Of a stretch of DNA of 64,000 nt, positions 37,558-46,499 are shown one piece after another. Source of the stretch: Nitrospinaceae bacterium. GTDB lineage: Bacteria > Nitrospinota > Nitrospinia > Nitrospinales > VA-1. The position numbers were made by a program, and so were the translations under genes. Within the stretch, counting starts at the first letter, position 1. Each line of letters starts with the position of its first letter. Below the pieces are notes generated by a model. It was not told where the DNA came from. It was given only the letters and a program-made list of their open reading frames with translations, and ran no database searches. Where the stretch lies: NCBI GenBank assembly GCA_029261595.1, contig JAJDAZ010000026.1, positions 85,598 to 149,597 of the forward strand, written 5' to 3'.

Positions 37558-38508
37558 ATGTATCGTAAAGAAATCAAAGTATTGGATTGTACCATCCGTG
37601 ATGGTGGTTTGATGAATAATCACCAATTCGAAAACGACACCGTCCGCCGGGTTTATCAAGCGGTGAATGAGTCGGGTGTGGATTATATCGAGCTTGGTTA
37701 TAAAGCGGACGAAAAGCAATTCGACCGAAAAGAATTTGGCCCCATGAAGTTTTGCTCTGAGAAAGATCTTGAGCGGGTTGTGGGCGACACTGAAAAAAAA
37801 TGCAAACTTTCTGTGATGGCCGATATTGGCAGGTTTGATCCCGCCGACATATTGCCCGCCGGAGAAAGTTATGTGGACATGATGCGAGTGGCATCCTATA
37901 TCAAAGACATCGACAAGGCCATCAATCTTGTGAATACTCTCAAAGGGAAGGGCTATGAAACGACCATCAACATCATGGCCGTATCTCACGCCCGGGAGAA
38001 AGAGCTGGACGAAGCGCTGGAACAGGTGGAAAAAGAAAGCGGCGTGGATGTGGTTTATCTCGTCGATAGTTTTGGCGCCCTCTATTCGGAGCAAATTTCC
38101 TATCTGGCTAAGAAATACAAAGATATTTTAAAAACCAGGGAAGTTGGAATTCACGCCCACAATAATCAGCAACTGGCGTTTGCCAATACGATTGAATCCA
38201 TCATCAATAATATCAATTATCTCGATGGAACCATTTTGGGAATCGGACGTGCGGCGGGAAACTGCCCCCTGGAACTGATTTTGGGTTTTCTGAAAAATCC
38301 AAAATACGATATCCGTCCCATACTGAGTGTGCTGGAATCTGATTTTGTGAAACTGAATCAGGAAATCGAATGGGGCTACACCATTCCCTATATGATTACC
38401 GGGATCCTGGATCTGCATCCAAGGGCGGCCATGAAAGTGAGAAATTCAGATAAAAAAGACGAGTATCTGGGTTTCTATGAAAATTTGACCCATGAGGCGA
38501 ATATTTAA
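37558..38508 (+). CDS. DRE-TIM (HMGL-like) aldolase
   Basis: A 316-residue TIM-barrel lyase of the DRE-TIM metallolyase superfamily. D10 and R14-D15 of LDCTIRDGG are the catalytic motif, and the divalent-metal ligands H-x-H are in GIHAHNNQQLAF. The 4-hydroxy-2-oxovalerate aldolase branch is closest by pattern. Stand-alone members without the acylating dehydrogenase occur in sugar or capsule-related clusters. It forms an operon with the KDPG-aldolase-like gene 6 bases downstream. Together they imply breakdown or formation of 2-keto acid intermediates. The actual substrate is not visible. Confidence 0.85.
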   Translation: MYRKEIKVLDCTIRDGGLMNNHQFENDTVRRVYQAVNESGVDYIELGYKADEKQFDRKEFGPMKFCSEKDLERVVGDTEKKCKLSVMADIGRFDPADILPAGESYVDMMRVASYIKDIDKAINLVNTLKGKGYETTINIMAVSHAREKELDEALEQVEKESGVDVVYLVDSFGALYSEQISYLAKKYKDILKTREVGIHAHNNQQLAFANTIESIINNINYLDGTILGIGRAAGNCPLELILGFLKNPKYDIRPILSVLESDFVKLNQEIEWGYTIPYMITGILDLHPRAAMKVRNSDKKDEYLGFYENLTHEANI

Positions 38509-38514
38509 CTGTCC

Positions 38515-39171
38515 ATGTCCGCCTCCGATTTCAACCTGGCGCTGTTCCAGGAAGAACCTGTTTTAGGAATTATTCGGGGCGTTACCGAAGAATCCCTCAC
38601 GGGAGTCTTCTCAGCGCTGATTTCCGGGGGCCTTCGTTTTGCGGAAGTGACCCTGAACACACCGGATGCGTTCCACCTCATAGAATCCGCTGCAAAATCA
38701 TTTTCTGACTCATTGTGTATTGGAGCGGGAACGGTGCTCACCCATGCGGATGCACAAATGGCGGTGACCGCCGGTGCAAAATTTATTGTTTCACCCACCT
38801 TGAATGAGGAAGTCGCAACCTTCTGCAAGGATAAAAGGCTTCCCTACTTCCCCGGAGCACTCACTCCAACTGAAATTGAAAGTGCCTGGAATGCAGGGGC
38901 GACCATGGTGAAAGTTTTTCCGGCTTCCCAAATGGGTGCGGAATATTTTCGCGTCATCAAAGGACCCTTTGAGAAGGTTCGATTGCTGGCTGTGGGGGGA
39001 ATCGGACCTAAAAATATTTCGGAGTACCTTTCGGCGGGAGCCGATGCGGTTGCTCTCGGCGGGTCAATCATATCCCAGTCCCGAATGCGCAAAAAAGAAT
39101 TTGCTTTAATCCAAAAAGAAATCGAAGTTTTTTTGTTGGCAGTAAGAAATTTTTATTCTAATATAAATTGA
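38515..39171 (+). CDS. eda: KDPG/KHG aldolase
   Basis: A class I aldolase of 218 residues cleaving 2-keto-3-deoxy-6-phosphogluconate (or 4-hydroxy-2-oxoglutarate) to pyruvate plus aldehyde. The Schiff-base Lys is K133 in ATMVKVFPASQMG and the general acid/base Glu44 is in FAEVTLNTP. GIIRG near the start, GAGTVLTHADA and AVGGIGPKNISEYLSAGADAV (positions about 160-180) are standard. Length is normal. It is cotranscribed with the DRE-TIM aldolase. No Entner-Doudoroff dehydratase (edd) is in the window, so the assignment of substrate is tentative. Confidence 0.92.
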   Translation: MSASDFNLALFQEEPVLGIIRGVTEESLTGVFSALISGGLRFAEVTLNTPDAFHLIESAAKSFSDSLCIGAGTVLTHADAQMAVTAGAKFIVSPTLNEEVATFCKDKRLPYFPGALTPTEIESAWNAGATMVKVFPASQMGAEYFRVIKGPFEKVRLLAVGGIGPKNISEYLSAGADAVALGGSIISQSRMRKKEFALIQKEIEVFLLAVRNFYSNIN

Positions 39172-39213
39172 AAGTAAAAGACTGGTCGTTTTAAAGGTAA
39201 TCCTGGAGGAGAC

Positions 39214-39477
39214 ATGGCATTTGATTTTATGAAAAACTTCATGATGTACGACGATGACGAACGATTCGTTAAACTTTGCGAATCCATCGAAGAAGCCATT
39301 CACGAAGCAAATGAAGGCGGGGAAAAATTTTCGGACTCAGAAGTTATGCAAGCCCTGGATTATGTAGGGTTCAATTTGTGTCGGGACGACTGGGAAGAAT
39401 TTAAAAAGATGGAGTTCCCCCGCGATCTCGGTGCCAACGATGCCACCACCAGCAAGGGAAGAAGACTCATTCACTGA
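39214..39477 (+). CDS. Small acidic protein, unknown
   Basis: An 87-residue soluble acidic protein beginning MAFDFMKNFMMYDDDERF, mainly helical (KLCESIEEAIHEANEGG, SDSEVMQALDYVGF). A strong CTGGAGGAGA ribosome-binding site stands before ATG. No domain is recognised. It lies 42 bases after the aldolase operon and may be its last gene, facing the convergent DUF507 pair. Confidence 0.65.
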   Translation: MAFDFMKNFMMYDDDERFVKLCESIEEAIHEANEGGEKFSDSEVMQALDYVGFNLCRDDWEEFKKMEFPRDLGANDATTSKGRRLIH

Positions 39478-39487
39478 CCTTGAAGAC

Positions 39488-39766
39488 CTAGCTCATCCCG
39501 AGCTTATGCAGTTCTTCCTCGTAATGTTTCTGATACATGATCTCCCACTCAGGGCTGCCCTCGCGCAGGGATTTACTGTAGGATTCGATAATCTTTCGGG
39601 CTAATTGATCGGCCTTTTCATCTTTCATCAATTCTTGCGTCATGACTCGGGTGATCTCAAGACGCACGTCGTTGAGATCCACCTTGTAATCGATTTCTTC
39701 CCTGTTCTTAAAATCACGTACGACCAGACTGCTGATGTGGTTTATTTTGTCTCTGCTGATTTTCAT
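39488..39766 (-). CDS. DUF507 protein (copy B)
   Basis: A 92-residue helical protein of the DUF507 family. MKISRDKINHISSLVV and the ELMKDEKADQLARKIIESY helix are the family's conserved parts. It is the second of a tandem pair, 16 bases after the first, on one minus-strand transcript. The two copies share the order of helices but little residue identity, so the duplication is old. The function of DUF507 is unknown. Confidence 0.85.
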   Translation of the reverse strand: MKISRDKINHISSLVVRDFKNREEIDYKVDLNDVRLEITRVMTQELMKDEKADQLARKIIESYSKSLREGSPEWEIMYQKHYEEELHKLGMS

Positions 39767-39782
39767 GTTTGCCTGATTAAAA

Positions 39783-40064
39783 TTATAAAATTAGGTTGCG
39801 CTCACGGACCAATTTCGATTTTACCATCTGAAAGACGCGGCCAAAGTCCATCATGTCGCGTTCGTATTCATCGGTTTTTGATTCCAGAAGCATTTTAACT
39901 TCTTCGTTCAGTTTATCTTCCACCATAAGGTCGTCAACAATGACGCCTGCGATAATGGCTTGCAGTTTGTCCGGTTGCTCGTCCCAGATAATAAGATCCT
40001 TATCGATCAAGGAACGAACAACTGTTTTAGAAATTTTTTCCACCATTTCCTTTTGAATTCTCAT
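39783..40064 (-). CDS. DUF507 protein (copy A)
   Basis: A 93-residue DUF507 protein, first of the tandem pair. MRIQKEMVEKISKTVVRSLID aligns with the start of copy B, and VDDLMVEDKLNEEVKMLLES with its central helix. Highly charged, with no export signal. It is located just downstream of the tRNA-Gly gene on the same strand. Tandem DUF507 pairs are common in deltaproteobacterial-type genomes (recalled), which is one reason for the taxonomic suggestion made in the summary. Confidence 0.85.
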   Translation of the reverse strand: MRIQKEMVEKISKTVVRSLIDKDLIIWDEQPDKLQAIIAGVIVDDLMVEDKLNEEVKMLLESKTDEYERDMMDFGRVFQMVKSKLVRERNLIL

Positions 40065-40136
40065 ATTTTTTTATTTGGCATTAAATTGAAATTTTAGAGG
40101 AATTTCCTGTCTCTGAATACCCCCCCCTGGAATCTA

Positions 40137-40209
40137 AGCGGGAGACGGGATTCGAACCCGCGACATTCAGCTTGGGAAGCTGACACTCTACCAACTGAGC
40201 TACTCCCGC
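40137..40209 (-). tRNA. tRNA-Gly (anticodon CCC)
   Basis: Read on the minus strand from 40209 the acceptor GCGGGAG pairs with CTCCCGC. The D arm is GCTC...GAGT, the anticodon stem TCAGC/GCTGA encloses TTCCCAA (anticodon CCC, reading GGG codons), and the T arm GCGGG/CCCGT holds TTCGAAT. The discriminator base is T. The 3' CCA is not encoded. Confidence 0.97.
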
Positions 40210-40351
40210 AGGTGTTTAAAAATTAATCCGGTGCATCGTTATCCCGACAATGGCTTTTTTCTATCCTTGGAAAGTCAAGGGGCATGCCGCTCGAAAAGGG
40301 CCTCTGGCCAGGGGTTCGCCTGCCAGGTTTGCCAAGACACTGAAATTTCAG

Positions 40352-40537
40352 TTAGTTCTCTTTGCTTCCAAGGATTAGGATCAGATTGTCTCCGGTTGTT
40401 TGAATTTCCAGAATTTTTATTTTGTCGTTGTTGATTTCTGCAATAGCTCTATTGACCATTTTTTCAATGGCTTCTCCATTTTCTTCAGCAATATTCAATA
40501 CCCGGACTCCGGATATTATATGCGATTCCAGTCCCAT
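40352..40537 (-). CDS. Small soluble protein, unknown
   Basis: A 61-residue protein with a strong CTGGAGG ribosome-binding site five bases before its ATG. It has an alternating hydrophobic pattern (SHIISGVRVLNIAEENG, NLILILGSKEN) compatible with a small alpha/beta fold. No family recognised. It reads toward the tRNA-Gly gene, 142 bases away. Confidence 0.6.
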   Translation of the reverse strand: MGLESHIISGVRVLNIAEENGEAIEKMVNRAIAEINNDKIKILEIQTTGDNLILILGSKEN

Positions 40538-40922
40538 TTAAACCTCCAGAGACACCCTGATAAAAGAACTCGTCCTGCCCAATATAGCTTCAAAAAACAT
40601 GTAAACCACTAAAAGTTAAGCGATCCGCCTTTTGTCGGGGCATTATCCAATATTTTCCTGGAGTTATCAATGACTATTCCAAATTCGCAATCTGGATTGT
40701 AAATTCGTTTGAGACACAAATGAAAAGATAAGGAACCCGGTAGAGCACTTTCATGGAATGGATGACTCAGCGGAACTAATTGAAATTGAGGATGAAAGGC
40801 TATCTAAAATTTTAAATCACCATTGTATTTCCTGAAGCAATTCAGTATGATAAATTCCCAATATATCCAAACATTTCAATATCCAAACAATCAATTGGGG
40901 GGAAACCCCCTATTTAATAGGA
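40538..40922. other. Intergenic region of 385 bases
   Basis: Between the divergent small protein gene and tatC. Contains an AT-rich stretch before tatC with CAATTGGGGGGAAA near the start, giving a purine-rich ribosome-binding area. A 135-codon frame at 40823-41230 is a shadow of tatC. No RNA or repeat recognised. Confidence 0.5.
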
Positions 40923-41795
40923 ATGAACGTGCCGAAGGCTGTCAATTTTACCGAAAAAGTACCCATCAGTCATCATTTGATCGAATTGAAGGATCGCTTC
41001 ATCGTCGTCGCGATTGTCGTCGCCTTCTTTTTTGGCTGTTGCTTTTATTTCATCGACTTTTTACTTTTGTGGCTGGAATCCCCTCTCCCGCGCGCTTACT
41101 CGGAACTCACCTTCATCACGCCTACGGAACCATTTTTTACGGCCATGAAAGTCTCGTTCATGGGGTCCCTTTTTCTCTCCATGCCGGTGATTTTATATCA
41201 TATATGGGGTTTCATTGCTCCTGGCCTTAAAATATCGGAAAAAAAGATCACCTCCATGTTTGTCGGGTTCGGAACGTTTTTCTTTATCCTCGGCGGGGTA
41301 TTTTGTTATTTTCTGGTTCTGCCCCTGGGCCTGAAGTTTCTGCTTAATTATGGCGCCAACTGGTGGAAAATGCAGGTGACCATCGGATTTTATTTTTCCT
41401 TTGTGGTCAAACTGATCCTGGCTTTTGCCTTTGCATTCCAAACCCCCTTATTGATGGTGTTGTTGACCAAGTTTGGCGTTGCCAGCACGGTTAAGATGCG
41501 GATGTATAGAAAATGGGCATTCATGGGAACGTTTTTGCTTGCGGCCGTTCTCACCCCGCCCGATGTCATCACCCAGGTTTTACTGGCTGTTCCTCTTTAT
41601 GGTTTGTATGAATTTGGGGTCGTGGTTTCCATGTTTTTTGAAGACCCCAAAAGTCGGCAAAAGGTTCGCGAGGACATCGAAGACCAAATGGCGGCCAAAC
41701 AAGCAGCGAAAAATGCAACCGAGGCGGCCAAAGAAAAAAAGCAAACCCGGAAAAAAGTGGTCCGAAAGGTGGTTCGGAAAGTTAAAAAGGAGTGA
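40923..41795 (+). CDS. tatC: Sec-independent protein translocase TatC
   Basis: Inner-membrane receptor of the twin-arginine translocation pathway, binding signal peptides of folded cargo. The 290-residue protein has six membrane segments. The N-terminal HLIELKDRFIVV is the TatC signature, and the FVxPTEPFFTAMKVS loop corresponds to the cargo-binding region. AVLTPPDVITQVLLAVPLYGLYEFGVVV is the C-terminal signature, given by its ends AVLTPPDV and YGLYEFGVV. The last 45 residues form a very basic tail (KEKKQTRKKVVRKVVRKVKK), longer than typical. TatA/B are not in the window. Confidence 0.96.
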   Translation: MNVPKAVNFTEKVPISHHLIELKDRFIVVAIVVAFFFGCCFYFIDFLLLWLESPLPRAYSELTFITPTEPFFTAMKVSFMGSLFLSMPVILYHIWGFIAPGLKISEKKITSMFVGFGTFFFILGGVFCYFLVLPLGLKFLLNYGANWWKMQVTIGFYFSFVVKLILAFAFAFQTPLLMVLLTKFGVASTVKMRMYRKWAFMGTFLLAAVLTPPDVITQVLLAVPLYGLYEFGVVVSMFFEDPKSRQKVREDIEDQMAAKQAAKNATEAAKEKKQTRKKVVRKVVRKVKKE

Positions 41796-41870
41796 TGAAC
41801 CGCCCAGTTAAGCGTTCAGGTGATTTGCAGATAAATGCTCGTCCCCAGGTAATAAACTCGTAACCTGTTC

Positions 41871-42503
41871 TCAATCCTCTGCAAGTCTCGATAAATCCTT
41901 CCATGCGGAAATTCCCTGGGCTGTCCAGTCGAGGGAGGAAAATCCGGAACCATTCATTGGGAAAAACCGCATTACCTTGATGTGGTCGATGGACTGAATA
42001 GTTTTCTTGAGTTCTTCACCTGATGACTCAGAAACTCTTTTGAAATTAGAATCCGTAAGGCTCCATTCCCAGGCGGTGGGTGTGCTGGCCAGATAAACAT
42101 CTGACCAGGCGGGATCACTCATATTCTCGATGAGTTTGTCTGTATAACGCGGCAGAAGTTCTCCCTTTAAAATCAGAGAAAAACCCAGGTAATGGCCCCA
42201 CCAGAACAATGTCCGGAAGGTAAACATTTCGGTTTTGGTAAACATTTGAGGGACATCCAGCGATAAAAAAGGAAACCCTTTATTGTTCTCACCTCGCGCC
42301 AATTGGGGCTTATCCAGTTTGGTTCCGGGTGGGAACGGAACTTTACTCCGGGTGAGTTCATCCATTATCCCTTCGCCCAGGGCGTTTAATAAGTCCTCCC
42401 CCTTTTTCATGATGCCCGGTTTATGCAGAAAAACCTCAACATGGTTGAGCATTTCCATTTCATGGAAATTCCAATTGGGGTTTTTTTCAAATGGGCGTTT
42501 CAC
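41871..42503 (-). CDS. Hypothetical soluble protein
   Basis: A 210-residue protein with no signal peptide or membrane segment and no recognised domain. Aromatic-rich segments (FRTLFWWGHYLGFSLIL; TAWEWSLTDSNF) and conserved-looking NGSGFSSLDW suggest a folded enzyme-like or binding domain. It is isolated between tatC (convergent) and the pilZ gene (same strand, 111 bases upstream), so it could be a trailing gene of the motA-motB-pilZ unit. Confidence 0.65.
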   Translation of the reverse strand: MKRPFEKNPNWNFHEMEMLNHVEVFLHKPGIMKKGEDLLNALGEGIMDELTRSKVPFPPGTKLDKPQLARGENNKGFPFLSLDVPQMFTKTEMFTFRTLFWWGHYLGFSLILKGELLPRYTDKLIENMSDPAWSDVYLASTPTAWEWSLTDSNFKRVSESSGEELKKTIQSIDHIKVMRFFPMNGSGFSSLDWTAQGISAWKDLSRLAED

Positions 42504-42614
42504 GATTCAGAAACCTGTTCGGCAAGCAAAGCTTGTGGGAGAGAATGGTCGGAAATGACAGGAATTAAAATAGCACGGCAAAGGCGGGAAGGAAATCTTA
42601 TTGATCCCGGTGCT

Positions 42615-43019
42615 CTATTTTTCAAGAATCGTATCTTTTAAATGTTCCTGCTCTTCCTTTTGTCGGTACAAAACATAGCGGTGGATATGGTTCTCAAAAT
42701 CCTGGGGCAATTCCATGAACCGGCACCTGCAGTTTTGTTCCTCGTTGTTTCCAAGTATTTCCACCACAACTGAAATTAATTCATAATCGGGAGGTAAAGT
42801 AATTTTGGCTGAATAAGTGTTTCCCACTATTAAATCATTTATTTTGCAACGAAACCCGCCGGAGCTAATGTCAATGATTGAAATGGGTTGATCATTTAAA
42901 GTGGCCTCCAATGGAGAATTGAGCGATGGAGTGACTCGAAAGGAACTGCGGGCATCACTTGGGATTGAGTGAAGTATTTCGGATCTATCGGTTTTATTTT
43001 TTGATTTTTTCCAAAACAA
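42615..43019 (-). CDS. PilZ domain protein, coupled to motB
   Basis: A 134-residue c-di-GMP receptor-type protein. I place the start at TTG 43019: an AGGAG box (43028-43032) lies eight bases upstream, and the resulting N terminus is MFWKKSKN. A frame continuing upstream to 43088 would lie inside motB. The PilZ signature is R24-S-S-F-R28 followed by DISSGGF from residue 50. The start overlaps the 3' end of motB by 26 bases, so translation is coupled. The context suggests a YcgR-like brake or regulator of the motor; this is inference. Confidence 0.82.
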   Translation of the reverse strand: MFWKKSKNKTDRSEILHSIPSDARSSFRVTPSLNSPLEATLNDQPISIIDISSGGFRCKINDLIVGNTYSAKITLPPDYELISVVVEILGNNEEQNCRCRFMELPQDFENHIHRYVLYRQKEEQEHLKDTILEK

Positions 43020-44322
43020 ATTCCACTCTCCTGTTTTTGGCTTTTTCCTCTGGTGTCGTATTTGGACCAAGAGGAAAAGTGTCAGCATATCCAGTGGCCG
43101 TCATTCGTATTGGGTCAATGCCTTTATCATTGAGAAAACGAAGTACCGCGGTCGCTCGTACTGCCGAAAGCTCCCAATTAGTTGCAAATTTTTCGGAAGA
43201 AATTGGATAATCATCCGTGTGTCCTTGAATATTTATAGTGTAGTGGGGATATTTCTTAAAAACATCAGCAATTTCTGTCAATGAAGGCCAGCCTGCCTTA
43301 TCCAGATCAGCGGAACCTGGTTTAAATAACGTTCTTCCCGGAATTCGTACTACCACCCTTGATTTATTTTGACCGCTATTTAAGCTGACATTATCTGAGG
43401 ATATTTTATCTATATCACTCAACAGGGAATTTTTTTGAAAACCCGTCCATTCATTCAGAGAGGTCTTTATCTCCATGGTGTCGACCAATTCGATCAAACC
43501 AATATTGTTTTTCGCATCGCCAAAAATGACGTCCTTGAATTTCATCAAATTTTGGGCGGCAATGGAATAATACAGAATGAAAAATGTTAACAGCAGGGTG
43601 ACCATATCTCCGTAGGTGACCATCCATGCGGGTGTGTCGGAATCTTCCATCACCTCATTGGAAAAATCGGAGATCCGCGCTTTCTGCTTACTCAGATACC
43701 CGACTTTCTTATCATATTCAATTTCAATCTTTTTAACTTTTTCTGTTAATTTTTCCTTAAAGGTATGTTTGACTTTATTCAAATCTATTTGTAGATTTGC
43801 TTTCTCAATTTCAAGAACTGTAAGGTCTGAATATAGCTCGTCATATTTTCTTTTGGCCTCCACTGAATTTTCTTTTTCGCGAGAAATTTCCTTGAGAGTT
43901 TTTTCATAAGCTTTAACAAGGTTATTTTTTTCTTTAATATGTATTTCGATACTTTCTTCGTTGATTTTGGACTCTTCTTCAAGAACCTGGATTCTTTCCT
44001 TAAGGGGTTTTATTTTTTCATCCTCACCGCGAAGCCTTTTTATTTCCTTTATTAGTAAGGATTTTTCTCTGAAAATGGTATGACGTTCTTTCTGTAACAC
44101 CTCAATGCGTTGGGTCAAAGAAGCAATTTCAAGCTTTAATTTTTTGAGAATTTTTAAGAGTTTGTAGTATTGATGATTCTTTGAAAAACTGGATAACAAA
44201 CCCGGTGAGTCCTGGAGTTCCTCCTTTTGCGGCGGGGGATTCTCCGGAAATTCTTTCAAAATCAAACCGGCGTTGGTCGCGATTTCCGTTCTTAGATTGT
44301 CAAATTCCCGGGGTTTATTCAT
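42994..44322 (-). CDS. motB: MotB-like stator protein with long N-terminal coiled coil
   Basis: A 442-residue stator B subunit. The single membrane segment is at about 232-256 (WMVTYGDMVTLLLTFFILYY), with D239 in the proton- or ion-binding position of MotB. The C-terminal OmpA/MotB peptidoglycan-binding domain (about 330-440) contains NIQGHTDDYPISSEKFATNW. In ordinary MotB the membrane segment begins near residue 20-30; here about 225 residues precede it, mostly heptad-rich coiled coil (55-215) predicted to be cytoplasmic. It is cotranscribed with motA (98 bases upstream) and pilZ. Assignment as flagellar stator is by domain and pairing. Confidence 0.9.
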   Translation of the reverse strand: MNKPREFDNLRTEIATNAGLILKEFPENPPPQKEELQDSPGLLSSFSKNHQYYKLLKILKKLKLEIASLTQRIEVLQKERHTIFREKSLLIKEIKRLRGEDEKIKPLKERIQVLEEESKINEESIEIHIKEKNNLVKAYEKTLKEISREKENSVEAKRKYDELYSDLTVLEIEKANLQIDLNKVKHTFKEKLTEKVKKIEIEYDKKVGYLSKQKARISDFSNEVMEDSDTPAWMVTYGDMVTLLLTFFILYYSIAAQNLMKFKDVIFGDAKNNIGLIELVDTMEIKTSLNEWTGFQKNSLLSDIDKISSDNVSLNSGQNKSRVVVRIPGRTLFKPGSADLDKAGWPSLTEIADVFKKYPHYTINIQGHTDDYPISSEKFATNWELSAVRATAVLRFLNDKGIDPIRMTATGYADTFPLGPNTTPEEKAKNRRVEFVLEKIKK

Positions 44323-44420
44323 TATTCCTGCTTTTCCATTCGAATTTTATTGACGGCGATTATCCAGACCTTCGCCGGGAATAAATTGGAATTTTCATTC
44401 ATCATTTGGTTTCCCGGTAT

Positions 44421-45203
44421 TCAGGCATATTTATTGGTTAAAACTTTTTGTTTCATGGGCCGCCGAAGAGTGGTCGGCACAAAAGAAGATAATTTTTCAT
44501 ATACCAATAGAGGATTGTTATCCTGCAATATTGAAATGGCACCTTCAAAAATTATCTCCAGGTTTATCACCTCCAGCATGGTCCTCGCGCGCAACTTTCC
44601 CGCTATCGGGTTAAAAATGAGGGTTGAGAGGAGCATCCCATAAAATGTTGTCAGCAGGGCCACCGCCATGGAAGGTCCAACAGATTCCGGGTCCGACAAT
44701 TGAGTCAACATTTGAATCAATCCGATCAACGTTCCCAGCATGCCGAAAGCCGGCGCGTAAAGAGCCATTTTTTTGAATATATCCTGAATGATGAAATGTC
44801 TTTTTTTCATTGATTCGATTTCAATATTCAGGGTGTCCCGCATCAACTCTTCTTTGGTTCCGTCGGCGATGAGATTACAGACCTTTTTCAAAAAATTGGA
44901 TTCCACGTTGAGACGGCTGAGTGAAATGATTCCCTGACGACGGGTGAGACTCGATAAATCCACCATCGTGAATACCATATCGTTTGGGTCCTTTTTCTCT
45001 TCTGAGAATACAAAAAGGGCGGCATTGAAGGCGGTAAAAACATCCTTCATTTGAAAAGTGATCAATGTTGCGGCGACGGTTCCGCCCACCACGATCATCA
45101 AGCCGGGTCCATTGAAGAAAATATCGAACCCACTGCCCATATTTATGGCCGCAACAATTAACGTAATACCAGATATAATTCCTATAAAGGACGCAAAATC
45201 CAA
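44421..45203 (-). CDS. motA: MotA-like stator protein
   Basis: Flagellar stator A subunit (proton- or sodium-driven) of 260 residues with four membrane segments. The N-terminal segments include SGITLIVAAINMG and GLMIVVGGTVAATLI. The cytoplasmic loop carries charged residues for rotor contact. The second pair starts with KKMALYAPAFGMLGTLIGLIQML, containing the proline-bearing motif of the family, and continues with VALLTTFYGMLLSTLIFNPIAG. Size is close to PomA. It heads the motA-motB-pilZ unit; no other flagellar gene is in the window. Confidence 0.94.
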   Translation of the reverse strand: MDFASFIGIISGITLIVAAINMGSGFDIFFNGPGLMIVVGGTVAATLITFQMKDVFTAFNAALFVFSEEKKDPNDMVFTMVDLSSLTRRQGIISLSRLNVESNFLKKVCNLIADGTKEELMRDTLNIEIESMKKRHFIIQDIFKKMALYAPAFGMLGTLIGLIQMLTQLSDPESVGPSMAVALLTTFYGMLLSTLIFNPIAGKLRARTMLEVINLEIIFEGAISILQDNNPLLVYEKLSSFVPTTLRRPMKQKVLTNKYA

Positions 45204-45533
45204 TGGGCACCTTAAGTTTAGTTTTACAGTTGGGGTTTATATTATATTAACGCAATGATCAGATTACCGCAATAAATTCAATGTGTTAATTATAGTGTGA
45301 TGGGTTTGACGCAAGACCAGTGCCATTTTTGACAAGCAAATCCACATTTTGGTAATTGGGTTATTTGACGGTTTTACAAGGATTCTTTGAGTATCTTTTC
45401 TTTAATTGCCCAATTTGATCCTGCTGGGATCGGGAAAAGTGACAACTTTTGCTCAAAATGATGAAATCGGGCTAATCGGGGGATCCTGGATGAAAAATGG
45501 ATCTTTTATGGGGGTAAAACTTAGAAATCTGTT
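45204..45533. other. Intergenic region of 330 bases
   Basis: Upstream of motA and downstream of the ABC ATPase pair. AT-rich sequence before motA should contain the stator promoter, but no sigma-28 or sigma-54 consensus could be recognised confidently. Nothing else is seen. Confidence 0.5.
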
Positions 45534-46499
45534 TTAGCCGTAAAGGTGACAATGGACCTGATGGTCTTTCCCGAGGTTTGTGTATTTGGGCTCTTCGGTG
45601 CGGCAACGGTCCATCACCTCAGGACAACGGGGATGAAAATGACAACCGGAAGGAGGGTTTAAAGGGGAGGGGACATCGCCCCCCAAAATAATCTGCCGGG
45701 TTCGTTCCCTCGGGTTCAATGAAGGCTTCGAGGCCAGCAGGGCTTTCGTGTAGGGGTGGGCGGGCTCACTATTCAGCAGGGGGGTAGGCGAAATTTCCAC
45801 AATCCTACCCAAATACATCACCGCCGTCCTTTGAGACAAATGTTTCACCACGTTCAAATCATGAGAAATGAACAGCATGGAGATATCCGAATTTTCCTGC
45901 AAGTCCTGCAACAGATTGATGATCTGTGCCTGAATGGATACGTCCAGCGCCGAAACCGGTTCGTCACACACGATGTAATCGGGGTTAAGGGCAAGGGCGC
46001 GGGCGATCCCGATTCTTTGCCTCTGCCCTCCGGAAAATTCGTGCGGGTAACGTTTTTTATAATGGGGAGACAAGCCTACCTTTTCCATGACTTCTCCAAC
46101 CATCTGATCCAGATTGCTTCTATGAGCAATTTTATGCGTGAGCATGGCCTCGCCGATGATTCTCTCGACGGTGAACCTTGGATTGAGCGAACTGTAAGGG
46201 TCTTGAAAAATAATTTGCATCCGGGGACGCAGTGAGGTCATTTTTTTTTTGTTCAATTGAATGATTTCCATTCCGTCAAACCAGACATGACCCTCTGTGG
46301 GTTCAAGCAGACGAATGGACATTCTTCCCACCGTGGTTTTGCCGCACCCGGATTCTCCAACCAGGCCCAGAGTTTCCCCCTTTGCAATATCCAGGGAAAC
46401 ATTCTCCACTGCTTTCACCTGACCCACCACCTTGGATAAAAGGCCTCCAAAAACAGGAAAATACTTTTTCAAACCTTTTATCTGAACCAGAGGTTTCAT
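45534..46499 (-). CDS. Oligopeptide/dipeptide ABC transporter ATPase, OppF/DppF type
   Basis: Cytoplasmic ATPase of a peptide/nickel-type importer. Started at ATG 46499, whose A-T-G-A overlap with the stop of the upstream gene indicates coupling; 321 residues. Walker A is [12 protein letters not shown], the ABC signature [19 protein letters not shown], Walker [14 protein letters not shown]. The C-terminal OppF motif [17 protein letters not shown] is a cysteine-bearing substrate-side signature of this subfamily. It lies in tandem with the OppD-type gene, but no permease or binding-protein gene is in the neighbourhood. Confidence 0.95.
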   Translation of the reverse strand: MKPLVQIKGLKKYFPVFGGLLSKVVGQVKAVENVSLDIAKGETLGLVGESGCGKTTVGRMSIRLLEPTEGHVWFDGMEIIQLNKKKMTSLRPRMQIIFQDPYSSLNPRFTVERIIGEAMLTHKIAHRSNLDQMVGEVMEKVGLSPHYKKRYPHEFSGGQRQRIGIARALALNPDYIVCDEPVSALDVSIQAQIINLLQDLQENSDISMLFISHDLNVVKHLSQRTAVMYLGRIVEISPTPLLNSEPAHPYTKALLASKPSLNPRERTRQIILGGDVPSPLNPPSGCHFHPRCPEVMDRCRTEEPKYTNLGKDHQVHCHLYG

